This document shows, piece by piece, positions 35,580-43,107 of a stretch of 64,000 bases of DNA. The stretch is taken from NCBI GenBank assembly GCA_021324045.1, contig JAJPJV010000001.1:152685-216684 (forward strand), written 5' to 3'. Position 1 is the stretch's first letter. The number at the start of each line of letters is the position of its first letter. A model generated the notes under the pieces. The model worked only from the letters and a program-made list of their open reading frames with translations. It did not search any database and was not told the DNA's origin. The position numbers were made by a program, and so were the translations under genes. This stretch comes from Actinomycetota bacterium (GTDB lineage: Bacteria > Actinomycetota > Acidimicrobiia > Acidimicrobiales > RAAP-2).

Positions 35580-36496
35580 ACGACGACCACGTCGTGGTCA
35601 TCACCGACAGCGCAGCCTCGCTTCCCTCAGAAGAAGTTGCGAGGCAGGGGATCGTGGTCGTCCCGCTCACCTTGGTGGTCGAGGGTCTTCCGCGCGCCGA
35701 TGAGCCGCTGGGCGACGTCGCGCTCGACGGCGCCCGTGCGAACTCGCACCGGCTCACCACGGCCAGCCCTTCGCCAGGAGCCTTCGTGAGCGCAGTGCAG
35801 GAGCATCGTTCTGCAGGCGGAGCGCTCATCGCGACGGTCTCGGCAACGATGAGCGCGACGCATGCCGCGGCACTCAATGCCTCCCGCTACTTCCCCGAGG
35901 GCACCGTCGAGGTCGTCGACACCGGGTCGGCTGCCGGTGGCGAAGGCCTCGTCGTCCTTGCTGCTGCTTCGGCGGCTCGCTCCGGTGCTCCCCTCGAGCA
36001 AGTCGCACGGCGCGCGGCTCAGGTGGCGCGCAGGATCCGCCTGCTGGCGACATTGCCCGACCTCGAACACCTCGCACGCAGCGGGCGGGTGCCGATGCTC
36101 GCAGCGCGAGCTCGGCGCCTCGTCGGTCTGCATCCGATCTTCGAGTTCCGCGACGGCAGGCCGGTGATCATGCGGCCGGCGATGACCCGCAAGGCGGCGT
36201 TGCGCCGGATGATCCGAGTGTGCCTGCGCGATGCCGGCGGGGATAGATCTTTGCGGCCCGTCCTCCATGCCGCCGTCTTGCATGCCGGTGTTCCCGATGA
36301 GGCGGCCGGGCTTCGGGATCGGTTGCTCGAGGCACTCCAGGGGGCTGACCACGAGATCTTCCTCGCGCCGTTCAGCTCGGTCATGGTGGCGCACACCGGC
36401 GAAGGATTGATCGGGATTGCCTGGTGGTGGGAGACGGGATCAGCGCCCTCGCGGAGGTTGGGTCACCGCCGGAGCCGGACAGGGACGTGGACGTAG
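35576..36496 (+). CDS. DegV-family fatty-acid-binding protein
   Basis: 306 residues from GTG 35576. It opens with HVVVITDSAASLPSEEVARQ, the DegV signature, and contains LIATVSATMSATHAAALNAS and VEVVDTGSAAGGEGLVVLAA; the C-terminal domain ends SSVMVAHTGEGLIGIAWWW. DegV/FakB proteins hold a fatty acid and hand it to a kinase (FakA). No FakA-like gene is present here, so the partner must be elsewhere. It is coupled to the YbhN-like gene. Confidence 0.88.
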   Translation: MNDDHVVVITDSAASLPSEEVARQGIVVVPLTLVVEGLPRADEPLGDVALDGARANSHRLTTASPSPGAFVSAVQEHRSAGGALIATVSATMSATHAAALNASRYFPEGTVEVVDTGSAAGGEGLVVLAAASAARSGAPLEQVARRAAQVARRIRLLATLPDLEHLARSGRVPMLAARARRLVGLHPIFEFRDGRPVIMRPAMTRKAALRRMIRVCLRDAGGDRSLRPVLHAAVLHAGVPDEAAGLRDRLLEALQGADHEIFLAPFSSVMVAHTGEGLIGIAWWWETGSAPSRRLGHRRSRTGTWT

Positions 36497-37944
36497 AGGT
36501 CCTTGCGATCGGGCGCGCTGTGATCGTTCGTCGATGGGGGCTCGAGGAGGTACTGGGCAGGCCGCAGGTGTTCGCTGTACTGGCGCTCGGCGTTGTAGAC
36601 GCGGCTGAACTTCCACAACATCCGTGCGAAGTTCGTCTGGCCGTGCAGCAGGTGTCGGGCGGCGATGCCCACGGTGTCGACCAACGCAGCCAGCCCCATG
36701 TGCTTCCTCGCGAGCACTGACTGGGTCTTGACGAGCTCCTCGTAGAAGCGACGGAGGGGCAGGCGGGTCGGGAGCACCGCGTGCTGCACGTCGAAGAGCC
36801 GGTAGTCGAGCGTGGTGAGCTGTCGTGACTCGGTGAACCAGGTCTCGGTGCCCGGGGAGGGCGTCTGGACGGTGAGGTGAACGATCTCTGGGACCGATTG
36901 CGCCCATTCGCGGATCAGGGCGAAGCGACGTTCGTCCCAGTCGGGATCGGCGATGATGTTGATGGCAACCGTGAGCTCGAGCTTGCGCGCGATCTCGAGC
37001 GCGCGCTCGTTCACGTCAGTCGTGCTCCGCTTGCGGAAGGCCTTGAGCCCTTCCTCGTCGATGGCCTCCAACCCGAGGAACAGGTAGTTGAGGCCGAGGC
37101 GCTTCCAGCGTTCGAACACCTCCGGGTGGCGCACGAGGATGTCGCAGCGGGTTTCGAGGTAGTACTCCTTGCGGATCCTTCGTCGTTCGATTTGGTCCGC
37201 GATCTCCATGCCCTGGTCCGGCTTGATGAACGCGACGTCGTCCACGAGGAAGACCCCAGGCTCGCGGATGCGCTCGAGGTCCTCCGCCGCCGCTTCCGGT
37301 GAGACCTGCCGGTAGCTGCGACCGTAGAAGGTCCAAGCGCTGCAGAACGAGCAGTCCCAAGGGCAACCGCGGGAGAACTCGATCGATGCGCACGGGTCGA
37401 GCACGCCGATGAAATAGCGGCGTCGCCGACCACCGAGGTCACGGGCCGGAAGGTGCTCGTCGAGGCTCTCGAGCATCTGCGGCGGCGGCCCGGTTCCTTC
37501 TGGCGTGACCGCACCGGGGACGGTTTCGAGCCCCCCGTCGAACGCAGCCTCGAGCAGCGCGCTCACGCTGGTCTCGCCCTCGCCACGGAGGATCGCGTCG
37601 ATCGCGCCTTGGCCGTGTTCGAGCACCCGTTCGGCGATGAACGACACGCTGTGGCCACCGACGAAGACGAACGTGCGCGGCCGTCGTGCCTTCGCCTGCT
37701 TGGCGAGATCCACTACTTCGGGCACGTTTGCCAGGTAGTTCAAGCTGAAGCCGATCGCATCCGGTTCGAAGCGCTCCAGTGCCGAGCGGAAATCGTCGTG
37801 GTCGTAGACCTGGAGGTCGATCAGGTGGACCTCGTGGCCCGCCGATCGGACCGCCGTCGCCACTCGCTCGAGACCGAGTGGCTCGAGGCGCAGGAAGACC
37901 TCCGAGTGCATGAGAGCGCTCGGGTGCACCAGGAGCACGTGCAT
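36463..37944 (-). CDS. hpnR: Hopanoid C-3 methylase, B12-binding radical SAM protein
   Basis: 493 residues. The N-terminal cobalamin-binding domain (about 1-140) starts MHVLLVHPSALMHSEVFLRL. The radical SAM cluster motif is SRGCPWDCSFCSAWTFYGRS with C194, C198 and C201. The segments FLVDDVAFIKPDQGMEIADQ, YYLETRCDILV, INIIADPDWDERRFALIREW and QTPSPGTETWFTESRQLTT are characteristic of HpnR, which adds a methyl group to C-3 of hopanoid ring A. Known from methanotrophs and acetic acid bacteria and found in some actinobacteria. No squalene-hopene cyclase is in the window. It overlaps the degV tail by 34 bp on the opposite strand. Confidence 0.9.
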   Translation of the reverse strand: MHVLLVHPSALMHSEVFLRLEPLGLERVATAVRSAGHEVHLIDLQVYDHDDFRSALERFEPDAIGFSLNYLANVPEVVDLAKQAKARRPRTFVFVGGHSVSFIAERVLEHGQGAIDAILRGEGETSVSALLEAAFDGGLETVPGAVTPEGTGPPPQMLESLDEHLPARDLGGRRRRYFIGVLDPCASIEFSRGCPWDCSFCSAWTFYGRSYRQVSPEAAAEDLERIREPGVFLVDDVAFIKPDQGMEIADQIERRRIRKEYYLETRCDILVRHPEVFERWKRLGLNYLFLGLEAIDEEGLKAFRKRSTTDVNERALEIARKLELTVAINIIADPDWDERRFALIREWAQSVPEIVHLTVQTPSPGTETWFTESRQLTTLDYRLFDVQHAVLPTRLPLRRFYEELVKTQSVLARKHMGLAALVDTVGIAARHLLHGQTNFARMLWKFSRVYNAERQYSEHLRPAQYLLEPPSTNDHSAPDRKDLYVHVPVRLRR

Positions 37945-38193
37945 AGGCAGCCTCCGCGTGTCGCCGGATCGCCCGATCCAAGGGCCAGCCTGACGGGGTC
38001 AAGCTGGTTCTCACCCGGTACTTGCCCCTTTATAGCCGTTCGGCTCCCACGGTGTCGCCGGGTCTTGCTCGACGCGACGGGCAGCCAGCCGTCGCCGTGC
38101 GGAGGGAGGCACCGGTGCGGACCACCAAGCCTCCGGTCGCTGTGAGACGCGAGGGAGGTCCCGGGCGTCACGGAGCACACGACCCGATCCGTT

Positions 38194-38397
38194 TCAGCGA
38201 GCGAAGAAGTGCCACCCGACCCACATCCACCCGATGTAGAGGGCGACGAAGCGAACTGTGCCCCCGTTGCGGGCAATCTCGGCGAGCAAGCCCCGGATGC
38301 CGGCGTAGCGATGGTGGGTGAGGATGGCAAGCAGTTCGCAGGCGACGAATGCCACCGCGAGGACGACCCAGATCGCCAGGATCAACGTCCGGGTCAT
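38194..38397 (-). CDS. Small membrane protein (DUF6186-like), last gene of the encapsulin operon
   Basis: 67 residues, two membrane helices (about 5-26 and 48-66) with a short polar loop ILTHHRYAGIRGLLAEIARN. The ATG overlaps the stop of the preceding membrane-protein gene by 4 bp (ATGA). It resembles small actinobacterial DUF6186 proteins, of unknown function. Stands at the end of the chain ferritin-encapsulin-pyrophosphatase-membrane proteins. Confidence 0.68.
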   Translation of the reverse strand: MTRTLILAIWVVLAVAFVACELLAILTHHRYAGIRGLLAEIARNGGTVRFVALYIGWMWVGWHFFAR

Positions 38398-38738
38398 GGT
38401 CGGAAGGCCTCGACGCCGAGGGCCAGCCAGACGAACACGAGGAACGCCTTCGCTGCGATGTGGCTCGCCGCCTCGTCGTAGAGGGAGCTCAGCGTCGGGA
38501 AGGCGTGCCGGTTGCCGAAACCGGCGAAGTAGGCGGCGAGCTCGAACGCCACGATGCAGGTGACCACGATCGCCCAGGCGATGAAGGGCCGAAGACGTCG
38601 TTGCTCGGTAGCGTCGTGACGCTTGCTGGCGGCCTTGAGGTGCCTGCGCCGTCCCAGGCTCGCACCCACGAGCGCAGCAATTGGCACGAAGCCGACGGCC
38701 ACGGCCAGGTCCGCACCGGCTGTGAATGGCCTTGTCAT
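38394..38738 (-). CDS. Membrane protein of the encapsulin operon; real start probably further upstream
   Basis: 114 residues from ATG 38738, with three membrane helices (around DLAVAVGFVPIAALVGASLG, FIAWAIVVTCIVAFELAAYF, AAKAFLVFVWLALGVEAF). The codons directly upstream in the same frame continue a good membrane helix (NIAIAVACLLLAGAYSWWVA) but hold no ATG, GTG or TTG. An AGGAG 8 bases before an ATA at 38810 would give a start that overlaps the pyrophosphatase stop by 4 bp, like the other overlaps in this operon. The function is unknown. A sequencing error is the alternative. Confidence 0.65.
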   Translation of the reverse strand: MTRPFTAGADLAVAVGFVPIAALVGASLGRRRHLKAASKRHDATEQRRLRPFIAWAIVVTCIVAFELAAYFAGFGNRHAFPTLSSLYDEAASHIAAKAFLVFVWLALGVEAFRP

Positions 38739-38806
38739 GGCGACCCACCACGAATACGCGCCCGCCAGCAGGAGGCAAGCAACTGCGATGGCGATGTTGC
38801 GGGTGC

Positions 38807-39355
38807 CTATTCGTTCGACTCCTGCGCGGGAGTGGAACCTCGAAAAGACCGGAAGCGGTCTTGCGCGCTCTGCAGTTCGCTCATCGCCTCCTGAAGCCCG
38901 ACGAAACCCGCGGTCTCGGTCGTCTTCTCCGGTTCGAGGTCCTTGTAGACCGCGAAGAAGTGCTCGATCTCGTCGAGCAGCGCAGTGGGGACGTCGGAGA
39001 TCGCTCGCGCCTCTCGCCAGCGGGGAGTGGAGGTGGGAACGGTGATCAGCTTGGTGTCGGGTCCATGTTCGTCACGCATCAAGAACGCGCCCAGGATCCG
39101 TGTCTCGATGACGCAACCCGGGAACGTAGCCTCTTCGACGAGCACGAGTGCATCGAGCGCGTCGCCGTCGCGGGCGAGCGTCCCGGGAACGTAGCCGTAG
39201 TCAGCCGGGTACACGGTCGCGGAAGGGAGCCGCCGGTCCAAGCGGATCATCCCGATCGCTGCGTCATACTCGTACTTGTTCCTGCTTCGCATCGGCGTCT
39301 CCACGACGACGTCGATTCGGGGATCCTCGATCGATCCTCGATTGGCAGGGATCAT
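38807..39355 (-). CDS. ppa: Inorganic pyrophosphatase (family I)
   Basis: 182 residues. The family I signature is visible as DYGYVPGTLARDGDALDALV, with the metal-binding Asp triplet; Ala replaces the usual Pro in the D-x-D-P-x-D core. The N-terminal ETPMRSRNKYEYD and KLITVPTST also fit. It hydrolyses pyrophosphate to phosphate in the cytoplasm. The ATG overlaps the encapsulin stop by 4 bp (ATGA), so it is co-translated with the shell protein. This is an unusual place for ppa, which is normally monocistronic. Confidence 0.92.
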   Translation of the reverse strand: MIPANRGSIEDPRIDVVVETPMRSRNKYEYDAAIGMIRLDRRLPSATVYPADYGYVPGTLARDGDALDALVLVEEATFPGCVIETRILGAFLMRDEHGPDTKLITVPTSTPRWREARAISDVPTALLDEIEHFFAVYKDLEPEKTTETAGFVGLQEAMSELQSAQDRFRSFRGSTPAQESNE

Positions 39356-40161
39356 GCTTGCGTACGGAGTGCGATCGCTGCGCTGGGCTCGTTGATGCAG
39401 AAGGTGAAGCTCTCCTCGAAGTAGAGCTGTACCGAATCGGTATCGTGACCTTCGTAGCCGATCGCGATGTCCTGACCGGAGACGAACACGAAGTCGTCCT
39501 CCTCTCGGAGCGAAAGAACGAGCGCGCCCTCTATGCCCGGCGCCCAGACGACCGATCCACCGAGGATCTTGTGGAGATGGTCGAGGAGGGGGTAACCGCC
39601 GTGTTCGGCTGTCTCGATGATCCGCGTGTAGCCGTCGAGGCTGACGGCGAGGCCATAGGGCCCCCCGATCCCGGCGCGCCGCAGGACGTCGACCGCCTTG
39701 GCAATCGAGGCGGGATAGCGCTCGGCGTCCGGTCCGAGGGTGAGCGCGTCGTGCGTCGATCGCTCGGTGATTCCCTTGATCCCGGTGGAGGGGTCGCCGT
39801 GGAAGACGGCGACGTTCTCACGTAGAGCGATTCGCTTGGCCGCGCGGTCCAGATCGTCGAGCTCGACGTCCTTGGCACCGCGGTCGATCGCGGCAAGCTC
39901 GGAACGAGCGACGCGAAACGGCACGCGCACCTCGGCGAGGGGAAGCACGCCACGGAGGGCGACGTGTACGTCGTGATCGCCGTCGGCGGCTGGCTCGGTC
40001 CTTCCCGAGGGGACGGCAGCGTACGGCCAACCGTGAGGACCGTCGAAGTCCACCAGCTTGCGTGCGGCGAGGTGGATGCCCAACAGCTGCTTCGCCCGGT
40101 CCTCGATGGCGTGCCAGCCGCTGTCGGAGATCGGGGCCAACGGCCGGAGGAGGTGATCCAT
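39352..40161 (-). CDS. Type 1 encapsulin shell protein
   Basis: 269 residues from ATG 40161; a GTG one codon earlier overlaps the ferritin stop (GTGA). The HK97-type encapsulin N-terminus DHLLRPLAPISDSGWHAIED is clear, followed by KQLLGIHLAARKLVDFDGPH, and later GPYGLAVSLDGYTRIIETAE, GGYPLLDHLHKILGGSVVWA and the C-terminal QLYFEESFTFCINEPSAAI. Encapsulins self-assemble into icosahedral protein compartments that enclose cargo bearing a short C-terminal peptide. The cargo here is the overlapping ferritin gene. No signal peptide; a cytoplasmic nanocompartment. Confidence 0.95.
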   Translation of the reverse strand: MDHLLRPLAPISDSGWHAIEDRAKQLLGIHLAARKLVDFDGPHGWPYAAVPSGRTEPAADGDHDVHVALRGVLPLAEVRVPFRVARSELAAIDRGAKDVELDDLDRAAKRIALRENVAVFHGDPSTGIKGITERSTHDALTLGPDAERYPASIAKAVDVLRRAGIGGPYGLAVSLDGYTRIIETAEHGGYPLLDHLHKILGGSVVWAPGIEGALVLSLREEDDFVFVSGQDIAIGYEGHDTDSVQLYFEESFTFCINEPSAAIALRTQA

Positions 40162-40547
40162 CACTCGGTTCCTTTCAGGCTGCCGATGCCCAACGTGGTG
40201 GAACCCTCCGTTCCCGCGGTCCCTTCAGGTGGGTGCTCGGGCGCGGCCTCGGCGTCGGTTGCGAGGTCCACGATCGGCTTCGAAGTAAACAGATAGGTCC
40301 GGAGCCAACGGTCCAGAACGGGATCGTTTCGCCTCAACCACTCGAGGATCATGGAGGCGTGTTCCTTTTCCTCGTCACGGTTGTGCCGCAGGATTGTCGC
40401 CAGGCTCTCGTCGTGCGTGGCGACGATGCGCTGGTCGTACCAGTCGATGGCCTCGAGCTCTTCTTGTAAGGAGATCAGCGCTCGGTGCCGGTCGATGGTC
40501 ATCTCGTCGAGAAGCGCTCGATCCTCGTGCAGTCCCTCGCTACCCAC
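40161..40547 (-). CDS. Encapsulated ferritin cargo protein (EncFtn)
   Basis: 128 residues from GTG 40547, which has AAGGAGGG 6 bases upstream; an ATG at 40571 would lie almost at the predicted transcript start. The fold is two antiparallel helices. Ferroxidase-site residues match the EncFtn pattern: E30, W36, Y37, E60 and H63 in LISLQEELEAIDWYDQR and HNRDEEKEHASMILEWL. The C-terminus is a flexible Pro/Gly/Thr linker ending in the cargo-loading peptide TTLGIGSLKG. EncFtn oxidises Fe(II) and passes it to the encapsulin lumen for storage. First gene of the operon. Confidence 0.93.
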   Translation of the reverse strand: MGSEGLHEDRALLDEMTIDRHRALISLQEELEAIDWYDQRIVATHDESLATILRHNRDEEKEHASMILEWLRRNDPVLDRWLRTYLFTSKPIVDLATDAEAAPEHPPEGTAGTEGSTTLGIGSLKGTE

Positions 40548-40574
40548 TTCGGACCCTCCTTGCCGCGGCAATCG

Positions 40575-40603
40575 AAGCTACACCTCCACATAGGATTGGC
40601 CAA
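40575..40603 (-). promoter_or_regulatory. Putative promoter of the encapsulin operon
   Basis: Minus strand: TTGGCC (40603-40598), 17-bp spacer, TAGCTT (40580-40575). Transcription would begin near 40568, about 20 bases before the GTG at 40547 and just upstream of its AAGGAGGG ribosome site. I see no clear Fur or IdeR box. Confidence 0.42.
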
Positions 40604-40692
40604 CGAGTCCGTTGACTGCCATGTCGGTCAGCCGGCCAGTGAGCGGCGAGCACAGCAAACGAGACCAGGCTTGGAATCGACGGGAGGGAACC

Positions 40693-41667
40693 GTGAAGTA
40701 TCGAAAGCTCGGTCGGACTGGCCTCGACGTGTCGGCGGTCTGCCTCGGGTGCATGAGTTTCGGTGAGCCCCAACGGGGGGGTCACCCGTGGTCCCTCGAC
40801 GAGGAGACGAGCCGACCCTTCATTCGCCAGGCGATCGAGCTTGGCATCAACTTCTTCGACACGGCGAATGTCTGCTCGGCGGGATCGAGCGAGGAGATCG
40901 TTGGGAGGGCCCTGGCCGAGTACGCCAATCGCGACGAGATCGTGCTCGCGACGAAGGTCTATGGCGCGATGCGGAGCGGGCCCAACGGATCGGGGCTCTC
41001 GAGAAAGGCGATCATGACCGAGGTCGACCACAGCTTGCGCCGCCTCGGCACGGATTACATCGATCTGTACCAGATCCACCGTTTTGATCCCGCCACGCCG
41101 CTCGAGGAGACGCTCGAGGCATTGCACGACTTGGTGAAGGCCGGAAAGGTTCGCTATGTCGGTGCGTCGTCGATGTGGGCCTGGCAGTTCTGCAAGGCTC
41201 TGTACGTCTCCGAGCTGCACGGATGGTCACGATTCGTCAGCATGCAGAATCACTACAACCTTCTCAACCGTGAGGAGGAGCGCGAGATGCTGCCGTTGTG
41301 CGCCGACCAGGGGATCGGGGTCATCCCTTGGAGCCCGCTGGCGCGAGGGCGGCTCACCCGAGAGCCCGACGTCGTGACCAACCGGTCGGAGAAGGACGAC
41401 TTCGCGCGGATGCTCTACCAGCACGAAGCCGACCGTGCAGTCATCGATGCCGTCGGGACGATCGCATCCCGACGCGGCGTGCCGCGCGCTCAGGTCGCCC
41501 TGGCGTGGTTGCTGTCGAAGCCCGTGGTGACGGCTCCGATCATCGGGGTGACCAAGCCTCACCACATCGACGATGCGGTTGCGGCGGTGGACCTGGAGCT
41601 TTCGAGCGAGGAGATCCGTATGCTCGAGGAGCCCTATGTCCCGCACCCGGTGGCCGGCTTCGCTTGA
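40693..41667 (+). CDS. Aldo/keto reductase-family protein with Cys in place of the catalytic Tyr
   Basis: 324 residues from GTG 40693 with GGGAGGG upstream. TIM-barrel reductase features: YRKLGRTGLDVSAVCLGCMS, INFFDTANVCSAGSSEEIVG, DEIVLATKVYG, YIDLYQIHRFDP, VRYVGASSMWAWQFCKA and IPWSPLARGRLTRE (cofactor loop). The catalytic tetrad is D56, K88 and H129, but the position normally Tyr (DTANVYS) is C61. Codon TGC differs from TAC by one base. Without the Tyr proton donor ordinary carbonyl reduction should be weak. It is divergent from the encapsulin operon. Confidence 0.85.
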   Translation: MKYRKLGRTGLDVSAVCLGCMSFGEPQRGGHPWSLDEETSRPFIRQAIELGINFFDTANVCSAGSSEEIVGRALAEYANRDEIVLATKVYGAMRSGPNGSGLSRKAIMTEVDHSLRRLGTDYIDLYQIHRFDPATPLEETLEALHDLVKAGKVRYVGASSMWAWQFCKALYVSELHGWSRFVSMQNHYNLLNREEEREMLPLCADQGIGVIPWSPLARGRLTREPDVVTNRSEKDDFARMLYQHEADRAVIDAVGTIASRRGVPRAQVALAWLLSKPVVTAPIIGVTKPHHIDDAVAAVDLELSSEEIRMLEEPYVPHPVAGFA

Positions 41668-41672
41668 CGCTC

Positions 41673-41690
41673 GGGCCTCGACGGCCCTTT
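41673..41690 (+). terminator. Possible intrinsic terminator after the aldo/keto reductase gene
   Basis: GGGCC and GGCCC form a 5-bp GC stem with a 5-base loop, followed by TTT. Weak, but placed right after the stop codon and before the FAD-linked oxidase gene. Confidence 0.35.
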
Positions 41691-41739
41691 CGATCCGTAT
41701 CGGATCGGTGCGCGGGCCGACCGGGCTGGCCTGAGGGTC

Positions 41740-43107
41740 ATGGTCGAACCCCGGCAGCTGCGGGAGCTGCGCGAGATCGTGGGCGACGAGCACGTCCTCG
41801 TCGATGAGGACCTGCTCTCGAGTTACGTCGTCGACTTCACGGGCCGTTTTCGGGGCTGGAGCGGCTGCGTCGTCCGTCCCGGGTCGACGCAAGAGGTCGC
41901 GGCGATCGTGAGCACTTGCCGCAGGAACGGCATCAGGCTGACGGTGCAGGGAGGGAACACCGGCCTCGTCGGCGGCGCGGTCCCCCTCGGCGGCGAGACG
42001 GTGCTCAGTCTTCGGCGGCTGAGCCGCATCGATCACGTCGATCCGCGATCCGGCCAGTTGACGGCGGGTGCCGGGGTATCGATCGTTGCTGTCCAGCAGG
42101 CAGCGGCAGCCGCGGGGTGGGCCTACGGGGTGGACTTCTCGAGCCGCGCCAGCGCCACGGTCGGTGGTTCGGTCGCCACCAATGCCGGCGGGCTCCGCGT
42201 CCTTCGCCATGGCGACACGAGAGCGCAGCTGCTGGGGGTCGAAGCGGTGCTGGGCACCGCAGCGGTGGTGTCGCGCCTCAGCGGGTTGACCAAGGACAAC
42301 ACCGGTTACCACCTTCCGGGTCTGCTCTGCGGCAGCGAGGGCACGCTTGGGGTGGTGACCGCGGCCCGCTTCCGCCTCGTGGCGCCCCTGGCGCAGCGCG
42401 TGGTGGCCCTGTTGGCGTTCCGCACGCCGTCGGACGCCGTGGCGGCGGCGGGTTCGCTTCGGCGCCAGCTTCCCTCGCTCAGCGCGGCAGAGCTCTTCTT
42501 CGACGAGGGCCTTTCGTTGGTGCGCGAAGTCCTTTCGCTGCCGACCCCCTTTCCCTCGAGGCACCGGGCCTACCTGCTGCTCGAAGCCGGAGCGGATCAC
42601 GACCCGGTCACGGAGCTGTCCGCGGCGGTCGAGTCGCTTCATGGAGTCGAAGCGGTGGCCGTGGCGACTGGCGGGCATGGAGCCGACCAGCTCTGGCGGT
42701 ATCGAGAAGGCCACACCGAGGCCATCAACACCCTCGGGGCGCCGCACAAGCTCGATGTCACCGTGCCGATGGACGCGTTCGCAGAGCTGGTCGAACGGGT
42801 GCCCGAGGTCGTGGCGCGGCTCCGCCCCGAGGCTCGGACCTGGCTCTTCGGTCACGCTGCCGAGGGCAGCCTCCACGTGAACGTGACCGGCGTCGATCCT
42901 GCGGACGAGGAGGTCGACGAGGCGGTCCTTCGCCTCGTGGCGAGCCTGGAGGGCAGTATCAGTGCGGAGCACGGAATCGGGAGGGCGAAGCGCCGCTGGC
43001 TCGACCTGTGTCGATCCAGCGCGGAGATCGAGGCGTTCCGCGCGATCAAAGGTGCCCTCGACCCCGACGGGATCCTCAATCCAGGGGTTCTGCTGCCCGA
43101 CTCCTGA
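41740..43107 (+). CDS. FAD-linked oxidase (GlcD/D-lactate dehydrogenase type)
   Basis: 455 residues. The PCMH-type FAD domain has VRPGSTQEVAAIVSTCRRNG, VQGGNTGLVGGAVPLGGETV and SSRASATVGGSVATNAGGLR, with CGSEGTLGVVTAARFRLV closing the domain. The C-terminal cap ends SISAEHGIGRAKRRWLDL and DPDGILNPGVLLPDS, which places it with D-2-hydroxyacid dehydrogenases (glycolate, D-lactate, D-2-hydroxyglutarate). No iron-sulfur partner (GlcF) is adjacent. It converges on murD2 with a 32-bp tail overlap. Confidence 0.88.
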   Translation: MVEPRQLRELREIVGDEHVLVDEDLLSSYVVDFTGRFRGWSGCVVRPGSTQEVAAIVSTCRRNGIRLTVQGGNTGLVGGAVPLGGETVLSLRRLSRIDHVDPRSGQLTAGAGVSIVAVQQAAAAAGWAYGVDFSSRASATVGGSVATNAGGLRVLRHGDTRAQLLGVEAVLGTAAVVSRLSGLTKDNTGYHLPGLLCGSEGTLGVVTAARFRLVAPLAQRVVALLAFRTPSDAVAAAGSLRRQLPSLSAAELFFDEGLSLVREVLSLPTPFPSRHRAYLLLEAGADHDPVTELSAAVESLHGVEAVAVATGGHGADQLWRYREGHTEAINTLGAPHKLDVTVPMDAFAELVERVPEVVARLRPEARTWLFGHAAEGSLHVNVTGVDPADEEVDEAVLRLVASLEGSISAEHGIGRAKRRWLDLCRSSAEIEAFRAIKGALDPDGILNPGVLLPDS

